NCBI GenBank assembly: GCA_946480925.1 | Contig: CAMLLU010000024.1 | Location: 1 to 64,000 of the forward strand | Direction of reading: 5' to 3' | Length of the DNA: 64,000 bases | Source: an uncultured Rivibacter sp. | GTDB lineage: Bacteria > Pseudomonadota > Gammaproteobacteria > Burkholderiales > Burkholderiaceae | In this document: piece by piece, positions 24,486 to 36,695 of the stretch | Layout of the letters: every line of letters starts with the position of its first letter | Numbering within the stretch: the first letter of the stretch is position 1 | Position numbers and translations under genes: made by a program | The notes under the pieces: model-generated | The model's input: the letters and a program-made list of their open reading frames with translations, nothing else | Database searches by the model: none | Told to the model about the DNA's origin: nothing

Positions 24486-25607
24486 CTATTGGTTCGTTTC
24501 GACGGACGGTGTTTCCGGCCCGGGCGCCGTCGCACTGACGACGCTCCCCACCGTGCGCCCCAGCTCGATGACCGCCAGCGCGTAGTAGCTCGACCAGTTG
24601 TAGCGCGTCACCGCATAGAAGTTGGCCGTGCCTGCCACGTAGCTGGGCGCCGCATTGCCGTTCTGCAGCTCCACCAGCGCCAGCAGGCCGTTGTGCTGCA
24701 TGGCCGCTTCGGGCAGCACGGCCCCGCGTTCCGCGAACTGTGCCGGTGTGAAGGTGGGTGTGATGTCCGGAGCCAGCAGCACGGCGCGGTCGGCCACTTC
24801 CACCGGCACGGCCACTTCGTAGTGCGTGAGCATGCCGCGCTGCCAGCCGAACTCGGCGAGGTAGTGCGCCACCGAGCCGATCACGTCGGCCGCATTGGTG
24901 TGCAGGTCCACGTGGCCGTCGCCGTCGAAGTCCACTGCGTACTTGTTCCACGAACTGGGCATGAACTGCGGCATGCCCAGGGCGCCGGCGTATGAGCCCT
25001 TGAGCGACATCGGGTCGATGCCGCCCTTGTTGCACAGCACGAGCAACTGCTCGAGCTCGTCGCGGAAGAAGGCGCTGCGGTCCTTGCGGCCGGTGGGGAA
25101 GTCGAAGCTCAGCGTGGCCAGTGCGTCGATGACGCGAAAGCCGCCCATGTGTCGGCCATACAGCGTCTCGACGCCAACGATGCCGACCACGATCTCGGGC
25201 GGCACGCCGTACTTTTCTTCGGCCAGGCGCAGCCAGCGCTCGTTGTTGCGCCAGAACTCGACACCGGCGCGCAGACGTGTCGGCTCGACGAAACGCGCGC
25301 GATAGGCCGACCAGTCCTTCGCCGTGCCGGCGGGCGGCGGCATGATGAACTTCGCGACGCTGGGCATGTAGCGCGACTGCGCCAGCATGTCGCTCACCCA
25401 TTGCACGTCGAGCCCCTGGCGTTCGGCGATCGTGCGCGCGAGCGCCATCACGTCGTCTCGCCGGCCGTAGGTCACGACGTCCGGGGCCCGGTCGCTTTGT
25501 TCCTTGTGGCGTTGGGTTTTCTTGGGCGCGGCTTGCGAGAGGGCAGGAAGGGCCAGCGCGGCGGAGAGGCCGACGACGAGCGCAAGGCGCAGACGAGAGA
25601 GCAACAT
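24486..25607 (-). CDS. mltB: membrane-bound lytic murein transglycosylase B
   Basis: 373 aa. N-terminal signal sequence (LRLALVVGLSAALALPALSQA) without an obvious lipobox Cys, so probably periplasmic rather than a lipoprotein. Catalytic domain: VGIVGVETLYGRHMG holds the catalytic Glu; AGALGMPQFMPSSW and VDFDGDGHVDLHTNAADVIG are classic SltB1/MltB motifs. Cleaves peptidoglycan glycan strands to 1,6-anhydroMurNAc ends. It is convergent with the hemolysin III gene and lies 45 bp downstream of tgpA, so may be in the MoxR operon. Confidence 0.92.
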   Translation of the reverse strand: MLLSRLRLALVVGLSAALALPALSQAAPKKTQRHKEQSDRAPDVVTYGRRDDVMALARTIAERQGLDVQWVSDMLAQSRYMPSVAKFIMPPPAGTAKDWSAYRARFVEPTRLRAGVEFWRNNERWLRLAEEKYGVPPEIVVGIVGVETLYGRHMGGFRVIDALATLSFDFPTGRKDRSAFFRDELEQLLVLCNKGGIDPMSLKGSYAGALGMPQFMPSSWNKYAVDFDGDGHVDLHTNAADVIGSVAHYLAEFGWQRGMLTHYEVAVPVEVADRAVLLAPDITPTFTPAQFAERGAVLPEAAMQHNGLLALVELQNGNAAPSYVAGTANFYAVTRYNWSSYYALAVIELGRTVGSVVSATAPGPETPSVETNQ

Positions 25608-25652
25608 CGAACCAGCAACAGAGAGCGAGCGAATCAGGAAAAAGGCCGCCGG

Positions 25653-27776
25653 CTAGCGTGGGGCCGTGGCGGCTTGCGTGGGTGTTTCTTCGAGTCGTGG
25701 CAATCGGCCTGCCAGGCTGCCGATGCGTTGTGCGAGGTTGCGAGCCAGTGTAGCGGTCTCACGCGTGCTGCGGCGGGCTGCCTCGGGGCCGTAGCGCAGG
25801 CTGTCGAGGGCGTTGAGCGCTTGCGCAAGTTCGGCTGCGCCGCTGCCGTGGCGGGCAAGCAGCTCGCGCGCCAGAGAACGCGGCGGCAGATGGGCAGGCA
25901 CCGGCAGCCCGGTGGCGGCTTGCACCGTGCGGCGCACATGGCCATAGGCACGCAGCCATGGGTCCATGCGGTGTTGGTCCCACCAAGCCCACAGCGCGCC
26001 GGCCAGGCTCAGCCCGGCCAGTACGACGATCAGCAGATAGGCCAGGTCTTCCCAGCTCGGCGACTGGAAGCCCAGCTGCTTCAGCAGGTCGAGTTGCGTG
26101 CCACGCGAATAGCTCAGAACCCAACGGTTCCACTGGTTGTTCACGGCCTCCCACAGCTCGCGCATCTGCTGGAGCAATGCCGGGTTCACGGTGCCGATGG
26201 CACTGGCCATGAGGCCTGGCGGCGGGCGGAGGTTGCGTGCACGTTCTACGCGGTCGGGTGCCACTGCGGCGGTGGGGTCGGCCCTGACCCAGCCGACGCC
26301 CGGCTGCCAATACTCGGCCCAAGCATGCGCGAAGCTGTTGCGCACGATGTAGCTTCCGTCGAACGGGTTGATCTCTGCGCCTTGATAGCCGGTGATCACA
26401 CGCGCCGGCACGTCCATCGCACGCATCACCACCACGAAGGCTGCGGCGAAGTGTTCGCAGAAGCCCAGCTTGCGGTCGAGCCAGAACTCGTCGATGACGT
26501 CAGCGCTGCCGTTTTCACCGTAGACGCCGGGGGTGAGCGTGTAGCTGAAGCCTGCCGAACGTATGTGCTGCATGACTGCCCCGGCCAGCGCGCGGGCATC
26601 AGCGCCCGCGAGGCGCGGTTCAGTGCGCAACGCTTCGGCCCACGCCAACGTGCGCGGATTGAAGTTGGCAGGCAGCTCCAGGAAGGGCCGCAGATCGCGC
26701 TCCAACTGCACGGGGCCATGACGGAACTGCGTCCATGCACGGCCGGAGACGCGCAGGCGTTCGGTGATGGGTCTGTTGGCGAGCCATTGAAGGTCATCGC
26801 GTCGCAGGGCTCGAAGATTGTCGGGGCCTCCCTCGATCGTGGGTGCGTTGGGTGTCACGTCGAGCAGGGGCAGAAACGCCGAACGCTGCGGCTCGACCAC
26901 GGCCTCGTAGTCGAGTGGTTGGCCTTGGAGCTCCAGTCGCTCACGAAGCTCCGACGGCCTCGCGCTCATGCGTGCATCGACAGGCAGCCACTGCTTTCCA
27001 TCGAACTTGCCGAACACGGGGCCGCGAAAGTAGAGGTGCTCGGTCGCCGGTACGCGGCCGCTCGTGAAACGCAAGACCAGAGCGACCCGGTCGTCGACGG
27101 CAAGTTCGTTGACCGTGCCGAAGCGCATCTCGCCCGAAAGCCCGGTCTGGCTCGCAGCATCCTGCGGCACACCCCACAGTGGCCCCATGCGCGGGAACAG
27201 CATGAACAGCAACACCATGAGCGGCGCGCCCAGCAGCGCCGCCTTGGCCGACAGCGTGCCGGCCTGCTTGAGTGCCGGCTGGCCCACCGGCATGTGCGCC
27301 AGCACCAGCGCGGTGAGCAGCCCCCAGATCGAGATCAGCATCGCCGCCGCGGTGAGCAGCGACTGCGAATACAGGAAGTTCGTGAGGATCAGGAAGAAGC
27401 CGAGGAAGAAGATCACGAAGGCGTCGCGCCGCGCACGCAGCTCTAGCGTCTTGAGTGCCGTGAGCACGACGATGAGCGTGACGCCGGCCTCCTTGCCCAG
27501 CAGCGTGCGGTGGCTCCAGAAAGTGAGGGCCGCGGCAATGACCAGCACCGCCGCGAGCCACCAGCGGCCTGGCAGGGCCGCGTTGTTGAGCGCGAGCTGC
27601 GTGCGCCACAGCAGCACCGAGCCTGCCAGCAGCGAACACCACAGCGGCAGCCTGCCCACGTGCGGCAGCAGCGTCCACGCAATCACGCCGAGCAGGAACA
27701 GCGTGTCGCGTGCTTCACGCGGCAGGTGGCCCAGCCGTGCCGCGAACTTGCCAGCCAAGGTGAGGGTGGTCTTCAT
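25653..27776 (-). CDS. tgpA: transglutaminase TgpA (DUF3488 membrane protein)
   Basis: 707 aa. Several N-terminal membrane helices (DUF3488, residues about 20-190), a large soluble transglutaminase domain with C440 (LGFCEHFAAAFVVVMR), then H and D motifs (NSFAHAWAEYW, WVRADPTAAV), and one more helix (LAYLLIVVLAGLSLAGALWA) before a DUF4129-like tail. In Pseudomonas aeruginosa TgpA is required for viability and has transglutaminase activity with the catalytic domain outside the inner membrane. Start overlaps the DUF58 stop (ATGA). Part of the conserved MoxR-DUF58-TgpA locus. Confidence 0.9.
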   Translation of the reverse strand: MKTTLTLAGKFAARLGHLPREARDTLFLLGVIAWTLLPHVGRLPLWCSLLAGSVLLWRTQLALNNAALPGRWWLAAVLVIAAALTFWSHRTLLGKEAGVTLIVVLTALKTLELRARRDAFVIFFLGFFLILTNFLYSQSLLTAAAMLISIWGLLTALVLAHMPVGQPALKQAGTLSAKAALLGAPLMVLLFMLFPRMGPLWGVPQDAASQTGLSGEMRFGTVNELAVDDRVALVLRFTSGRVPATEHLYFRGPVFGKFDGKQWLPVDARMSARPSELRERLELQGQPLDYEAVVEPQRSAFLPLLDVTPNAPTIEGGPDNLRALRRDDLQWLANRPITERLRVSGRAWTQFRHGPVQLERDLRPFLELPANFNPRTLAWAEALRTEPRLAGADARALAGAVMQHIRSAGFSYTLTPGVYGENGSADVIDEFWLDRKLGFCEHFAAAFVVVMRAMDVPARVITGYQGAEINPFDGSYIVRNSFAHAWAEYWQPGVGWVRADPTAAVAPDRVERARNLRPPPGLMASAIGTVNPALLQQMRELWEAVNNQWNRWVLSYSRGTQLDLLKQLGFQSPSWEDLAYLLIVVLAGLSLAGALWAWWDQHRMDPWLRAYGHVRRTVQAATGLPVPAHLPPRSLARELLARHGSGAAELAQALNALDSLRYGPEAARRSTRETATLARNLAQRIGSLAGRLPRLEETPTQAATAPR

Positions 27777-28830
27777 GCCCAGGTCGCCAGCGTTTCCAGG
27801 CACGCGCGGCGGTGCAGCTCGCCGTCCGACGGTGCCAGCTCACGACCGGGCAGCCTCAGCCCGTATGCAGCACCAGCGCGGTCGGCCGCCAGCACCCATG
27901 CCGCGAGGCGCGACAGGCGGTCTTCAGGTGCCAGCCCCACGGTCTGCTGCCAGTCGAGCCAGAGCTCCAGGCGGGCTGCCGATGCGGTGTCGCGGGTCAC
28001 GAGTTCACCGCCGGTTTCCATGGCTCGCGCGGCCTTCTTCCACACCACCAGCTTGATCGGGTCGCCGCGCCGATAGCCGCGCACGCCTTCGACCTCGCCG
28101 CCGTCGCTGTTGCGCGCCAGCGTGGGTCCGCCGGGCATCGCGCGTGCGGCTGGCACCGGTGGGGCGGGGCGTTCGGGCTTCGGATACACCAGCACCTCGG
28201 CCGCCGGGCGCCAGAGGGTCCACGCGCGGAACAGGCCCAGCGGAAAGCGGGTTTCGGCCATCAGCGTGGGCACGGCATGCCGGCCCCGCCGCGGCGGCAC
28301 GAAGCTCACATGCGTGGTGGCATGGCCGCCGGCGGGCACGTCGCTCCAGCTCCAGGCCCGCGTTTCGCCTTCCACGCGCAGGCCGATGCCGTAGCGCGGG
28401 CGGTTGGCCGTGCTGCGCAGCGAAACCTCGATCACCGCGGCATCGCCGGCGAACACGGCCGCGGCAGGCCGCAGGTGCAGCGTCAAGCCGCGCAGGGTGC
28501 TGTGCGTCACGTGCATCGACACGGCTCCGGCGCCCGCCAGCAGGAAGGTGAGCACGTAGCCGAGGTTGAGCTGGTAGTTGATGGAGGCCACCAGCAGCAC
28601 CAGGAGCGTGACGCCGAACATCAGCCCCGCGCGCGTGGGCAGGATGTAGACGTTGCGCTGCGTGAGCGTGAGCGTGTCGGTGCGCGGCAGGCGCGCTTCC
28701 CACCAGGCGCGCCACCGTGCCCTCAGCGCGCCCTGTACCAAGCCAGGCGGGCGCCGCGGATCCGGCTTTGCCGGTTCGCTGGCGCCGCCCCTTTGAGGGG
28801 GGGCGCTGAAGGCGCTACGGGGGAGAGTCA

Positions 28831-28831
<1 letters not shown>
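27773..28831 (-). CDS. DUF58 domain protein (MoxR partner)
   Basis: 352 aa. Residues 2-32 are encoded by dispersed repeat copy 4 and look unrelated to the family. Then a pair of membrane helices (GLMFGVTLLVLLVASINYQL, VLTFLLAGAGAVSMHVTH) and a beta-rich middle. The DUF58 signature is at about 240-265: VEGVRGYRRGDPIKLVVWKK. DUF58 proteins resemble von Willebrand A-like MIDAS proteins and act with MoxR ATPases. Start ATG 28831 overlaps the moxR stop (TGATG); stop overlaps tgpA start. Confidence 0.86.
28738..28826. repeat. dispersed palindromic repeat, copy 4, at the 5' end of a gene
   Basis: Reverse-orientation copy of the 2463-2580 element: GCGGATCCGGCTTTGCCGGT, CCCCTTTGAG and GGGGGGCGCTGAAGGCGCTACGGGGG. 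It lies just inside the DUF58 gene and supplies its N-terminal codons (about 2-32, Pro/Arg/Ala-rich), without breaking the frame. Confidence 0.75.
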
Positions 28832-29754
<923 letters not shown>

Positions 29755-29809
29755 AGGCCGCACCATAGCTCAAAGTCGAGACACCAAGAGACGAAAGACA
29801 GGGACCGGC

Positions 29810-30748
29810 ATGGCCACCGCCTTCTACAGCCACCCCGACTGCCGCCGCCACGACATGGGCGCCGGCCACCCCGAATGCCCGCAGCGGCTCGACGCGATCG
29901 AAGACCACCTCATCGGCACCGGCCTCGACGTGGCGCTGCAGCGCTGTGACGCACCCGAGGTCGACCTGGCCGACGTGGCGCTGGCACACGCGAGCGGTTA
30001 CGTCGCGGAGCTGAAGGACTTCATGACGCACGTGCAGGCAAGCGGCCAACGCCGGGCGCTCGACCCCGACACCGTGGTCTGCGCCGACAGCTGGCGTGCC
30101 ACCCTGCGGGCCGCGGGCGCCGCAGTGGCCGCCACCGACGCAGTGATCGACGGCGAGGTGGACAACGCCTTCTGTGCCGTGCGCCCGCCGGGCCACCATG
30201 CCACGCGCAGCGCGGCCATGGGCTTCTGCTTCTTCAACAACGTGGCCATCGCCGCGCGCCACGCGCTCGACGTGCGGGGCTTGAAGCGCGTGGCCATCGT
30301 CGATTTCGACGTGCACCACGGCAACGGGACCGAAGACATCATCGCCAACGACGACCGCGTGCTGATGGTGAGTTTCTTCCAGCACCCGCTGTATCCCGGC
30401 TCTGGCACCGAGCCGCTGGGCGACAACATGGTCAACGTGCCGATTCCGCCCTACACGAAGGGCATGGAAGTGCGCGAGGCCATCGACACTTTCTGGATGC
30501 CCCGGCTCGAAGCGTTCAAGCCGCAGATGATCTTCGTGTCGGCCGGCTTCGACGCGCACCGTGACGACGACCTCGGCCAGCTCGGCCTGGTGGAGGCCGA
30601 CTACGAGTGGATCACGCGGCGCGTCGTCGACGTGGCCGAGCGCCATGCGAACGGGCGCATCGTGTCCTGCCTCGAAGGCGGCTACAACCTCGGCGCGCTG
30701 GCGCGCAGCGTCGGTGCGCACCTGAGGGTGCTGGCCGGCGTGGCCTGA
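29810..30748 (+). CDS. histone deacetylase family hydrolase
   Basis: 312 aa zinc-dependent amidohydrolase of the arginase/deacetylase fold. Motifs: GHPECPQRLDAI, RPPGHHATRSAAMGFCFFNN (catalytic His pair), AIVDFDVHHGNGTEDI (zinc Asp and His), SAGFDAHRDDDLG (zinc Asp) and CLEGGYNLGALARS. Bacterial class II members act on acetylpolyamines or small acetylated amides. AGGGA lies 5 nt before the ATG at 29810. No polyamine genes are adjacent. Confidence 0.9.
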   Translation: MATAFYSHPDCRRHDMGAGHPECPQRLDAIEDHLIGTGLDVALQRCDAPEVDLADVALAHASGYVAELKDFMTHVQASGQRRALDPDTVVCADSWRATLRAAGAAVAATDAVIDGEVDNAFCAVRPPGHHATRSAAMGFCFFNNVAIAARHALDVRGLKRVAIVDFDVHHGNGTEDIIANDDRVLMVSFFQHPLYPGSGTEPLGDNMVNVPIPPYTKGMEVREAIDTFWMPRLEAFKPQMIFVSAGFDAHRDDDLGQLGLVEADYEWITRRVVDVAERHANGRIVSCLEGGYNLGALARSVGAHLRVLAGVA

Positions 30749-30789
30749 TTTCAGCCTCTCCTTCCTTTCCCGCACGTACAAAAAAACTG

Positions 30790-30819
30790 CCGTCCGGACT
30801 GATGCATCAGGGCGGACGG
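30790..30819 (+). terminator. hairpin after the HDAC-like gene
   Basis: CCGTCCG (30790-30796) pairs with CGGACGG (30813-30819) around a 16-nt loop; a run of seven A lies on the left side, giving a T run on the minus strand, and CTTTGTTT lies to the right. It probably ends the upstream transcript; it lies only 27 bp before the mscS start. Confidence 0.5.
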
Positions 30820-30846
30820 TCCACCTTTGTTTCATCGAACACGAAC

Positions 30847-32133
30847 ATGCTGACCCCGAGCGTAGACACGCCGCACTTGAGCCCTCAAGAACTCAACCAC
30901 CTGCTCGATTCGCTGACGCAGCCCACGGCGCTGATCGAGCTGGCCGTGCTGGCCTGTTGCCTGGGGGCGGCATGGCTCGTGGTGCGCTTGCTGCGCGGGC
31001 CCGAGCCCAAGCCCGGCTCGGTGTGGTTCGGCGAAGGTGTGGTCGGCGGTGTGTTGTTCCCGGTGCTGGCTTTCGTGCTCGCCTTCGTGGCGAGCCGCGT
31101 TTTGCACGGCATGGTGCCCATCGCGGTGTTCAGGCTGGCGATGCCCATCCTGCTGTCGCTCATGGTCATCCGGCTCGTGGTGCGGGTGCTCACCGCGGCC
31201 TTCCCCAACTCCAAGGTGATGCGGGTGGTCGAGCGCAGCGTGTCGTGGCTGGCGTGGATCACCGTGGTGCTGTGGCTCACCGGCGTGCTGCCGCTCGTGA
31301 TGGCCGAGCTTGACGGCATCAGCTGGAAGATGGGCGCCACGCGCCTCTCGCTGCGCAACCTCATCGAAGGATCGCTGAGCGCGATCGTCGTGCTGGTGGT
31401 GTCGTTGTGGATCTCTGCGGCCATCGAGGGTCAGCTGCTCAAGGGCGCCACCGACAACCTCTCGCTGCGCAAGATCGCCGCCAACGCCACGCGTGCGCTG
31501 TTGCTGTTCGTGGGCCTGCTGGTGGCGCTGTCGGCCGCCGGCATCGACCTCACCGCGCTCAGCGTGCTGGGCGGCGCTGTGGGCGTCGGGCTGGGCTTCG
31601 GGTTGCAGAAGCTCGCTTCCAACTACGTGAGCGGCTTCGTGATCCTGGCCGAGCGCTCGCTGCGCATCGGCGACCTGGTGAAGGTCGACAACTTCGAGGG
31701 CCGCATCACCGACATCAACACGCGCTACACCGTGGTGCGTGCGGCCAACGGGCGCGAGTCCATCGTCCCCAACGAGCTGCTGATCACCCAGCGCATCGAA
31801 AACGCCTCGCTGGCAGACTCGTCGCTCATGCTCTCGACCACCGTGCAGGTGGCCTACGGCACCGATGTGCCGGTCATCACCGAAAAGCTGCTGGCCGAGA
31901 TCGGCAAGGTGCAGCGCGTGATGCCCGACCCCGGCCCCTCGGTGCACCTCACGGCCTTTGCCGACAGTGGCCTGGAGCTCACTGTGTGGTTCTGGATCCG
32001 CGACCCGGAGAACGGCCTGTCGAGCGCCCGTTCCGAAGTCAACCTCGCCATCTTGCGCACGCTCACCGCCGAGGGCATCGAGATCCCGTACCCGCAGCGT
32101 GTGATGCGCCATGTTTCAGCGCCGGCCAGCTGA
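30847..32133 (+). CDS. MscS-type mechanosensitive ion channel
   Basis: 428 aa. Five to six membrane helices, with the pore-lining and beta-domain signature AVGVGLGFGLQKLASNYVSG then FVILAERSLRIGDLVKVDNF at about residues 255-290. The C-terminal part forms the cytoplasmic vestibule. Larger than E. coli MscS (286 aa), with two extra N-terminal helices. Releases solutes on hypo-osmotic shock. No good Shine-Dalgarno precedes ATG 30847; an upstream in-frame ATG at 30802 lies in the terminator-like hairpin and is less likely. Confidence 0.88.
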   Translation: MLTPSVDTPHLSPQELNHLLDSLTQPTALIELAVLACCLGAAWLVVRLLRGPEPKPGSVWFGEGVVGGVLFPVLAFVLAFVASRVLHGMVPIAVFRLAMPILLSLMVIRLVVRVLTAAFPNSKVMRVVERSVSWLAWITVVLWLTGVLPLVMAELDGISWKMGATRLSLRNLIEGSLSAIVVLVVSLWISAAIEGQLLKGATDNLSLRKIAANATRALLLFVGLLVALSAAGIDLTALSVLGGAVGVGLGFGLQKLASNYVSGFVILAERSLRIGDLVKVDNFEGRITDINTRYTVVRAANGRESIVPNELLITQRIENASLADSSLMLSTTVQVAYGTDVPVITEKLLAEIGKVQRVMPDPGPSVHLTAFADSGLELTVWFWIRDPENGLSSARSEVNLAILRTLTAEGIEIPYPQRVMRHVSAPAS

Positions 32134-32353
32134 TTGCACTGGTATGCATTTGGTAGTGGTGTCTTTCTGCGGCCAGTTTCCTCTATGAGAGGGCGGGTGC
32201 CGGCGATGCCGCGCTGCATACCACTTGGTGCCAAAAGTGTTGCAATAGGCTCCAAGTCGTAACAACTTCAAGGGTCGCGCAAGCGGAGTATTCGAACGAC
32301 CGTGCGCCCTCACTAGACTGCGCCCGCCTTCGGGGTGCCGTTGCCCGAAGACA

Positions 32354-32374
32354 GGCGGCCCAGGTCGGGCCGCC
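32354..32374 (+). promoter_or_regulatory. perfect hairpin in the chitinase leader
   Basis: GGCGGCCC (32354-32361), loop AGGTC, GGGCCGCC (32367-32374), ending 51 bp before the chitinase ATG. No T run follows, so it is not an ordinary terminator. It could be a dimeric-protein operator or an mRNA-stabilising 5' structure. The rest of 32134-32425 shows no gene. Confidence 0.45.
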
Positions 32375-32425
32375 ACGGCCGACACGCTGCGATGTGTCGA
32401 GAAGTCTTTCAGTGGGGACAAACCT

Positions 32426-34483
32426 ATGAAGCTTGGTCGTTTGACCGCCGTATCGCTGGCGGCCTGGGGGGCGTGTTCGGGGGCCTACGCGCATGGCGCG
32501 ATGGAGTTCCCCGTCGATCGCGTATACGGCTGCTACCTCGAAGGGCCGGAGAACCCGCGCTCGGCCGCCTGCATTGCCGCCAGGAACGTGGGCGGCACGC
32601 AACCGTTCTACGACTGGAACGAAGTAAACCAGGGCCAGGCCAACGGCAACCACCAGCAGGGGGTGCGCGACGGCATGCTGTGCTCGGGCGGCCGCGACAA
32701 GTACGTTGGCTTTTCGCAGCCGCGCGCCGATTGGCCGGCCACCACCATCAACCCGGTGGCCAACGGCGGCATCCTGAACATGCGCTATCGCGCGACCGCC
32801 GCGCATTCCACGCGCTACTTCGACGTCTACATGACACGCAACGGCTGGAACCCGGGCGCACCCATCGCGTGGAGCCAGCTCGACAAGATCGCCAGCATTC
32901 CGGGCGTGCCGCTCACGCCTGACCGCAAGTACAACCTCAACGTGCGCGTGCCCGGCGACCGCAGCGGCCGCCACGTGATCTACATGGTGTGGCAGCGGGC
33001 AGACAGCCCCGAGGCCTTCTACTCGTGCAGCGACGTGATCGTGAGCGGCACCGGCACCACGCCGGCTCCCACGCCAGCGCCGACCCCTGCGCTCACGCCT
33101 GCACCTACCCCGGCTCCAACGCCCGCACCACAGCCCAGCGCCCCGGCCTGGAAGGAGGGCGCGGGCTACACCGTCGGCCAGCGCGTGAGCTACGGCGGCA
33201 AGATCTACGAGTGCATCCAGGCCCACACCGCCTGGGTCGGCGCGGGCTGGACGCCGGACACCACGCCCACGCTGTGGAAGCTGATTGCGGGCACGCCGTC
33301 GCCGACCCCTGCGCCCACACCGGCACCCACGCCTGCGCCAACACCAGTCCCCACACCATCGCCCGGCGGCACGCTCACCGACCCGGCCGCGCTGAAGGCC
33401 GTGCAGACGAGGCGCGTCTACGTGGGCTACTACCCGAGCTGGAGCGACAGCTGGTTCAGCGCCGCCGGCAAGACGGCCAACCAGGTGTTCCGCGAAAGCA
33501 GGTTCGCACGCGTCCCGGCCAACTACACGCACGTGATGGCGTCGTTCGCGCAGCCCGACTTCTCATGGGGCGGCCTGGCGGCCAACAGCTGGTCGGGCAC
33601 CGGCCTCAACTTCACGGCCACGCCGCAAGACATCAAGGCCGCGATCGACGTGCTGCACCAGCGCAACATGAAGGTGATCCTCGCCGTGGGCGGCGCCACC
33701 TACAACAACTGGGGCGCGCTCGCGGCAGAAGGCGCGGCGGGCGGCGGCCCCATCACCAATGCACTGGCGCAGATCCAGCGTGACCTCGGTTTCGACGGGC
33801 TCGACAACGACTACGAGCTCGAGAACATGGAAACGCTGGCCAACGTGACCAAGGCGCTGCGCAACGCGGTGAACCTGGCCGGTGGCGGCCGCACCTTGTC
33901 GCTGGCGGCGTGGTCCACCGGGGCCGACTGCACGGCGGCCACCAGCGCCGACCCGGCCTGCGCCGGCAAGGTGTCTTACTGGGGCGGTGCGGCAGGGCGT
34001 GAGCGCCTGCTGAAGATGCGCTACCCGGCGGTCGCGGGCATGTTCGACATGGTCAACATCATGACCTACGACGCCCGCTTCGAGCACTACGACGGCGTGG
34101 TGGCCTACCACCAGTACCGCGCGCTGTTCCCGAGCCGCACCATCGTGTCGGTCGGCCTGCAGCCGGCGCCCGAAGGCTGGGCCGGCGCGCAGCTGGTGGT
34201 CAACAACGCCGACGCGCAGTGCACGGGCTCGGTGATCCTGCAGGACCAGTACAACAACAACCTGAACCTGCCGTACTCGGTGGAACGCTACACCGGCGCC
34301 GTGCTCGCGACTTCGCCCGTCGAGAACCCGCGTGACGGGGCCATGCTCTGGTCCATCCTCAAGCCTGCCACCGGCAGCTGCGGCAGCGCCGCGCTCGCTT
34401 CGCCGGGCACCATCGGCAAGCGGGTGGCCAACTCGTTCGGGCTCACCGACGACCCGGCACTGCAGTCGGCGGATTTCCGCTGA
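32426..34483 (+). CDS. secreted LPMO (AA10) - CBM5/12 - GH18 chitinase
   Basis: 685 aa, exported chitin-degrading enzyme. Signal peptide 1-22 (cleavage SGAYA|HGA) leaves His23 at the mature N-terminus, as the copper histidine brace of AA10 lytic polysaccharide monooxygenases requires; the second brace residue is H127 (TAAHSTRYFDVYMT). A Pro/Thr/Ala linker (about 211-240) leads to a CBM5/12 chitin-binding module (about 242-287: WKEGAGYTVGQRVSYGGKIY), then a second PT linker (about 291-312). The GH18 domain (about 327-685) has the complete catalytic motif D457-G-L-D-N-D-Y-E464 (DxxDxDxE, E464 acid). This AA10-CBM5-GH18 order is known from JdLPMO10A of Jonesia denitrificans. GGGGAC precedes the ATG. 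Confidence 0.93.
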   Translation: MKLGRLTAVSLAAWGACSGAYAHGAMEFPVDRVYGCYLEGPENPRSAACIAARNVGGTQPFYDWNEVNQGQANGNHQQGVRDGMLCSGGRDKYVGFSQPRADWPATTINPVANGGILNMRYRATAAHSTRYFDVYMTRNGWNPGAPIAWSQLDKIASIPGVPLTPDRKYNLNVRVPGDRSGRHVIYMVWQRADSPEAFYSCSDVIVSGTGTTPAPTPAPTPALTPAPTPAPTPAPQPSAPAWKEGAGYTVGQRVSYGGKIYECIQAHTAWVGAGWTPDTTPTLWKLIAGTPSPTPAPTPAPTPAPTPVPTPSPGGTLTDPAALKAVQTRRVYVGYYPSWSDSWFSAAGKTANQVFRESRFARVPANYTHVMASFAQPDFSWGGLAANSWSGTGLNFTATPQDIKAAIDVLHQRNMKVILAVGGATYNNWGALAAEGAAGGGPITNALAQIQRDLGFDGLDNDYELENMETLANVTKALRNAVNLAGGGRTLSLAAWSTGADCTAATSADPACAGKVSYWGGAAGRERLLKMRYPAVAGMFDMVNIMTYDARFEHYDGVVAYHQYRALFPSRTIVSVGLQPAPEGWAGAQLVVNNADAQCTGSVILQDQYNNNLNLPYSVERYTGAVLATSPVENPRDGAMLWSILKPATGSCGSAALASPGTIGKRVANSFGLTDDPALQSADFR

Positions 34484-34510
34484 TCGAGGACACGCGTTGG
34501 GAGCAAGGAA

Positions 34511-34538
34511 GCCGGGGCGCATGCCCCGGCTTTTTCTT
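34511..34538 (+). terminator. intrinsic terminator of the chitinase gene
   Basis: GCCGGGGC (34511-34518), loop GCAT, GCCCCGGC (34523-34530), then TTTTTC. A strong rho-independent terminator 28 bp after the stop; it separates the chitinase from the convergent kinase gene. Confidence 0.92.
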
Positions 34539-34579
34539 TGTGTGCAGACAGCGACTGACGGTGGCGGCGCTGTCCGCAG

Positions 34580-36676
<2,097 letters not shown>

Positions 36677-36695
36677 AGGTCGATGGTTCTTTCGC

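Noticed and set aside
25149..27446. A 765-codon plus-strand frame
   Set aside because: Overlaps mltB and tgpA on the opposite strand; both real genes have catalytic motifs while this frame has none.
33058..33360. Repetitive DNA that might suggest a CRISPR or tandem array
   Set aside because: It encodes Pro-Thr-Ala linkers of the chitinase; the repeats are codon-level and imperfect, with no spacers.
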